Notes under the pieces: generated by a model
The model's database searches: none
What the model was told of the DNA's origin: nothing
The model's input: only the letters and a program-made list of their open reading frames with translations
Program-made: the position numbers and the translations under genes
In this document: positions 61,901 to 64,000 of the stretch, one piece after another
Layout of the letters: each line of letters opens with the position of its first letter
How positions within the stretch are numbered: the first letter of the stretch is position 1
Assembly: GCA_002010065.2 (NCBI GenBank)
Contig: MTMD02000002.1
Span: forward strand, 496,001-560,000
Source of the DNA: Candidatus Pyrohabitans jungbluthii
Lineage (GTDB): Archaea; Hydrothermarchaeota; Hydrothermarchaeia; Hydrothermarchaeales; BMS3B
Reading direction: 5' to 3'
DNA length: 64,000 bases

Positions 61901-64000
61901 GCTGCCGTATATAAAGTTACTGTAGATGAGGTTATTAAAACACGCCAGCACTTTTAATCCATAATCCTGGTTTCCTGTGATGTTGTTTGAGCTAATGGTA
62001 TTGCCGTGGCTTTTCTCCAGTGTTATGCCAAGGTAATTTTGCTCAACCTTTATATCCTGTATGCTCGAGCCGTTGGTGTTATACAGGTAGATTCCAGAGG
62101 CACCGCTTGCGTTTGCTCCCCTTATGGTGAACCCTGAGATATTTACAGCAGAGGTGTTGCTAATTAGCAGGGCATGCGCTGAGGGATCAGCGGCTACGAT
62201 AAATGTTGAAGTGTTCCCTCCGCCGATAAGGTTTATGCTCTTGTTCACGAATACGTTTTCAGTATAGGTGCCAGGGGCTACATACACCGTCTCTGCTGGT
62301 GTGGCATAATCTATGCCCGCCTGAATTGTAGGTACTTCCTCGGGCACTCTAATAACTGAGGCGTTTACCGTGAAGCTCACCGCTGAAGCATTTAGATTGC
62401 CCCAGCTGTCGTTGGCATACACAGTTAAGTTATGGAGACCATTGCTCAGGAAAGAGAGGTTAAGTAGCAGTGTGTTGCCAGCAAAGGGGGTGCTGTTATC
62501 TCCGTCGTCCACCGAGTACCATATAAAGGTGGTGCTCTCATCGGAGATACTAACGTTGAGTAGTGGTGTGTGGTCCCCCTGTACTGAGCCATTCGCTGGG
62601 GAATGTATTTGAATCTCTGGCGGAGCTATATCCACAGGATTTACCCTTACGGTGAAGTTCTCAAAGCTTGAGGTGTAGTTCTCGTTTCCTTCAAAGGTGG
62701 CATTGAAGTAAAAGACTCCGCTGGTGTTCATTTGTATGATAACCTCAAGGGGTGATGAGCCTGAAACCAGGACTTTGTCAACGCCATCGGAGTAGTTGGT
62801 AGTAACGGTGACATTTCCTGAGTCCGGCACCACCAAGACGGCTGTAAAGTTCAGGGTATCAAACTGGTTCACAACCGCATCGCTACGGGTACCATTTATG
62901 TAGAGGTGAACCGAGGAGTCAGCCTTTAAAACCTCAAGCGCTTGGGAAACACTTCCGCTGGTGTAGTTCTGTCCGCCTGAGGTGTTGAATACGTAAATGT
63001 AAACCCCCGCAGCTAAGGTTGAGATATCAGGGTTCGCCACTGGCGTGCCATTCCTGTATAAGGTGTATGTAACGTCCTCATCGCCTAAGTTGGTTTCCAT
63101 GCCGGTTATGTTCGTCTCGCTCCCGTAGGTAACGCTCCACCCTGGCGAAGCGGTTAGGTTGAGGGTAGGCGAGGCTTTGGAAACAGTGTAATAAAAGATG
63201 TCGGTGGCGTTGACCAGACCTTCGGTGTTGTTGGCATACATTCGCCACTGATAAACCCCTGCGGCAAGGGAGGGATAGGTGTAGGAGTAGGTTGACCCGG
63301 AGTAGCTGCTCACAGTGTAGTTGACCAAGCTTCCTGTGAAGTTGTGCTCTATTAACACGGTGTCAATTGCAGAATCCGGCTCGCTCCATGTTACATTGAA
63401 CTGGTAGGTTTGGGAAAAAGAGTAGCTAACAGGCGCTGGAGGCGAAGCTGAGGGGTTGCTCCAGAGGGGAGGAGTGGTGTCTGCAGGTGCTGCTATCTCA
63501 ATCGTCCTGGTCTCACTTACGTTGAGATTCCCTGCACTGTCATTAGCCCACACGCGATAGGTGTAATTCCCATTCGCCAGGTTGGTCTTGTTTATATACC
63601 AGTTCGTCCCGCTCCCGCTCATGCTCTCGTTGGTGCCGTTCCACTCTAACCAGGCTGTTCCAGGTTCGCTCAGAGTGACGTTTATGAAAGTGTATCTGCG
63701 GTCTGTTATTGTAGCTCCATCAGGGTCAGTTGGTGGGACGAAGGTTATAGTGGGGGGTGTATTGTCGGGCGGTTGCCACGGCCAGACCACTAGAGGGTAG
63801 GGGTCCTCGTTGTTGGAATCTATGATGTAGGAACTGTCGCAGATGTTGTCCCCGTCCGAGTCAGTGCAGTCAGTGTTCTTCTCCCACTTATTGCCCACAT
63901 TGTAGCCGTCGATGGTGGAGTACCAGGTGTTTGTAACTAAAAAAGTTAGAGAAATAGTTTCGTGATAATCTTCTTGGGTATTGTTGAGGTAGTTGTTGTA
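58964..64000 (-). CDS. Very large CGP-CTERM surface protein (N-terminus outside the window)
   Basis: At least 1678 residues; the frame stays open to the window edge, so the N-terminus is missing (the GTG at 63898 is internal). It begins in a NosD-type beta-helix end (TDSDGDNICDSSYI). Many Ig-like/cadherin-like repeats of the DNTPPT type follow, with a second beta-helix block in the middle (TIQAGIDYATPAETVYVAPGTY to WDTDGDGIGEQPYN). Near the C-terminus is a domain resembling the PGF-pre-PGF type (HTIPHLAGGENYSTGVVNTL), and the end is CGPNFILLLAVILLYINRRF, a CGP-CTERM tail. Probably a cell-surface adhesin or coat protein. Confidence 0.85.
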   Translation of the reverse strand, partial: YNNYLNNTQEDYHETISLTFLVTNTWYSTIDGYNVGNKWEKNTDCTDSDGDNICDSSYIIDSNNEDPYPLVVWPWQPPDNTPPTITFVPPTDPDGATITDRRYTFINVTLSEPGTAWLEWNGTNESMSGSGTNWYINKTNLANGNYTYRVWANDSAGNLNVSETRTIEIAAPADTTPPLWSNPSASPPAPVSYSFSQTYQFNVTWSEPDSAIDTVLIEHNFTGSLVNYTVSSYSGSTYSYTYPSLAAGVYQWRMYANNTEGLVNATDIFYYTVSKASPTLNLTASPGWSVTYGSETNITGMETNLGDEDVTYTLYRNGTPVANPDISTLAAGVYIYVFNTSGGQNYTSGSVSQALEVLKADSSVHLYINGTRSDAVVNQFDTLNFTAVLVVPDSGNVTVTTNYSDGVDKVLVSGSSPLEVIIQMNTSGVFYFNATFEGNENYTSSFENFTVRVNPVDIAPPEIQIHSPANGSVQGDHTPLLNVSISDESTTFIWYSVDDGDNSTPFAGNTLLLNLSFLSNGLHNLTVYANDSWGNLNASAVSFTVNASVIRVPEEVPTIQAGIDYATPAETVYVAPGTYTENVFVNKSINLIGGGNTSTFIVAADPSAHALLISNTSAVNISGFTIRGANASGASGIYLYNTNGSSIQDIKVEQNYLGITLEKSHGNTISSNNITGNQDYGLKVLACFNNLIYSNFIYGSVYDSGTNYWNSSTGGNFYSGYEGWDTDGDGIGEQPYNISGGTNIDYLPLTDRLDNQAPKFENPIASRTYLRTGDTITVTVEVYDAASGVDNSSVFILYENGTVLAQMHNISQSSFMAEITVDYLEGLHTYNFSARDVAGNVNSSQQLTIVVDNTPPTLHRETPRSEEIFNISSILFRLSIEENLSNFSYCDVYINGEKNLRLNFSNLPGNSSNQTYIELSEGVYTWYANCTDSAGNSKSSESWNFTVDLSAPSTSDDAPSEWQRSEFTVNLSCTDNLSGCNYTYYRIDNSSWQEGNQIFIDTEGNHTIEYYSVDRAGNAESIKHSFAALDVTPPRVENISISSEYLTTGASLWVNASIADLLSGVNTSSIKILNENGSPISTMVEVSPGAFGASFSIEYPEGSYTFNVSAKDRVGNENSTQSFTIIVDNTPPSVTVNPTIYPSGKSVAKPGDVITLNITAFDEKVDRVVVNASTIGAGIVLLSENNGFYINDSVVVGNITSGVYYLPVEVYDKAGNSNESEAIEVRVDSQAPYLQGVEPVNNYISTRAEVSFKFEAGDDVDETLAYRLIIDGGAQQYFGTFTNGSQVVKKVQLADGNHTWELVVNDLAQNVISTGVRNLTVITTLIKHHTIPHLAGGENYSTGVVNTLLGSYEVVFKAGNTTTGGNITVNISTSLPESVEENLTLPIFLNFSEDNSTWLSDMEYIILKIYYNQSDIPQDIKEESLRVARFTKEGWIRADCEVLACPAPLGNVTLFDSGVDTSSHYVWARVSGLSLWGVMGKQSNTGSSYEVSDGDGMSHRITILEVALPTKTIYPGDSVPIRVKLSSNYAEPGVEVYLENLPHGWSSPSFRGYILPGISEHLITLTIPTSATANKSYELVLVVKSWFDVERKPLNVFVSKYLEKAFKETTFNESEFAVAEMVDKTRQKGKGRIIMKKENIAHEDLEAGNKKYLCGPNFILLLAVILLYINRRFVKIFG

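Noticed and set aside
63582-63898. GTG at 63898 as the true start of the giant surface protein
   Set aside because: The frame stays open upstream to the window edge with sensible NosD-like sequence (TNTWYSTIDGYNVGN), so the start is outside the window.

Overview
The window is a stretch of an archaeal chromosome. It has archaeal-type information-processing genes (RNA polymerase H, B'', B', A', A'' in the archaeal order, then eL30, NusA, uS12, uS7, EF-2, EF-1A, uS10), an intron-containing tRNA-Ser, a pyruvoyl-dependent arginine decarboxylase, an ER-type signal peptidase and CGP-type C-terminal sorting signals. RNA polymerase B is split into two genes, as in Archaeoglobi, methanogens and halophiles. 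I cannot place the organism more closely from sequence alone.

Layout. 0-5.5 kb: small conserved genes (HtpX protease, HhH-type DNA repair protein, zinc-ribbon proteins, MazG, ATP-cone nuclease, ITPase). 5.5-19.6 kb, minus strand: tRNA-Ser, uS10, EF-1A, EF-2, ribosomal proteins, NusA, RNA polymerase, then tRNA-Lys, tRNA-Asp and 5S rRNA. 19.7-32.7 kb: PdaD, a rhodanese lipoprotein, a YhhQ transporter, a nitric oxide reductase operon (norC-norB-ctaB), an amino-acid permease, a B12-radical SAM protein, and two genes of the classical heme pathway (protoporphyrinogen/coproporphyrinogen oxidase and ferrochelatase). The heme pathway genes and NOR point to respiratory use of NO or a denitrification side branch.

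32.8-64 kb is accessory and almost wholly devoted to exported proteins. It holds two membrane-embedded spermidine-synthase-like proteins, Ig-like surface proteins, a 3294-residue multiheme cytochrome, two tandem secreted tetraheme cytochromes, a signal peptidase I, a nonaheme relative of the tetrahemes, a pair of paralogous membrane proteins, a 5-6 heme cytochrome, a lipoprotein, a membrane-anchored adhesin-like protein and a very large beta-helix/Ig surface protein that runs off the window. By my count the giant cytochrome has 69 CXXCH plus 3 CX4CH motifs, arranged as an N-terminal part and five modules of exactly 12 heme sites. Modules 1+2 and 3+4 form a higher-order 2811-bp repeat that includes about 1.06 kb of identical DNA. 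I read this region as an extracellular electron transfer locus. The twin tetraheme proteins are good candidates for subunits of an archaeal extracellular cytochrome filament, and the giant cytochrome is a candidate long-range conduit. No cytochrome c maturation genes lie in the window.

Decayed sequence is limited to an IS remnant with 11-bp inverted repeats (58.5-58.9 kb), a frameshifted secreted-protein gene (38.9-39.2 kb) and a trace of a nucleotidyltransferase gene (21.6-21.7 kb). I see no CRISPR array, integrase or phage gene.
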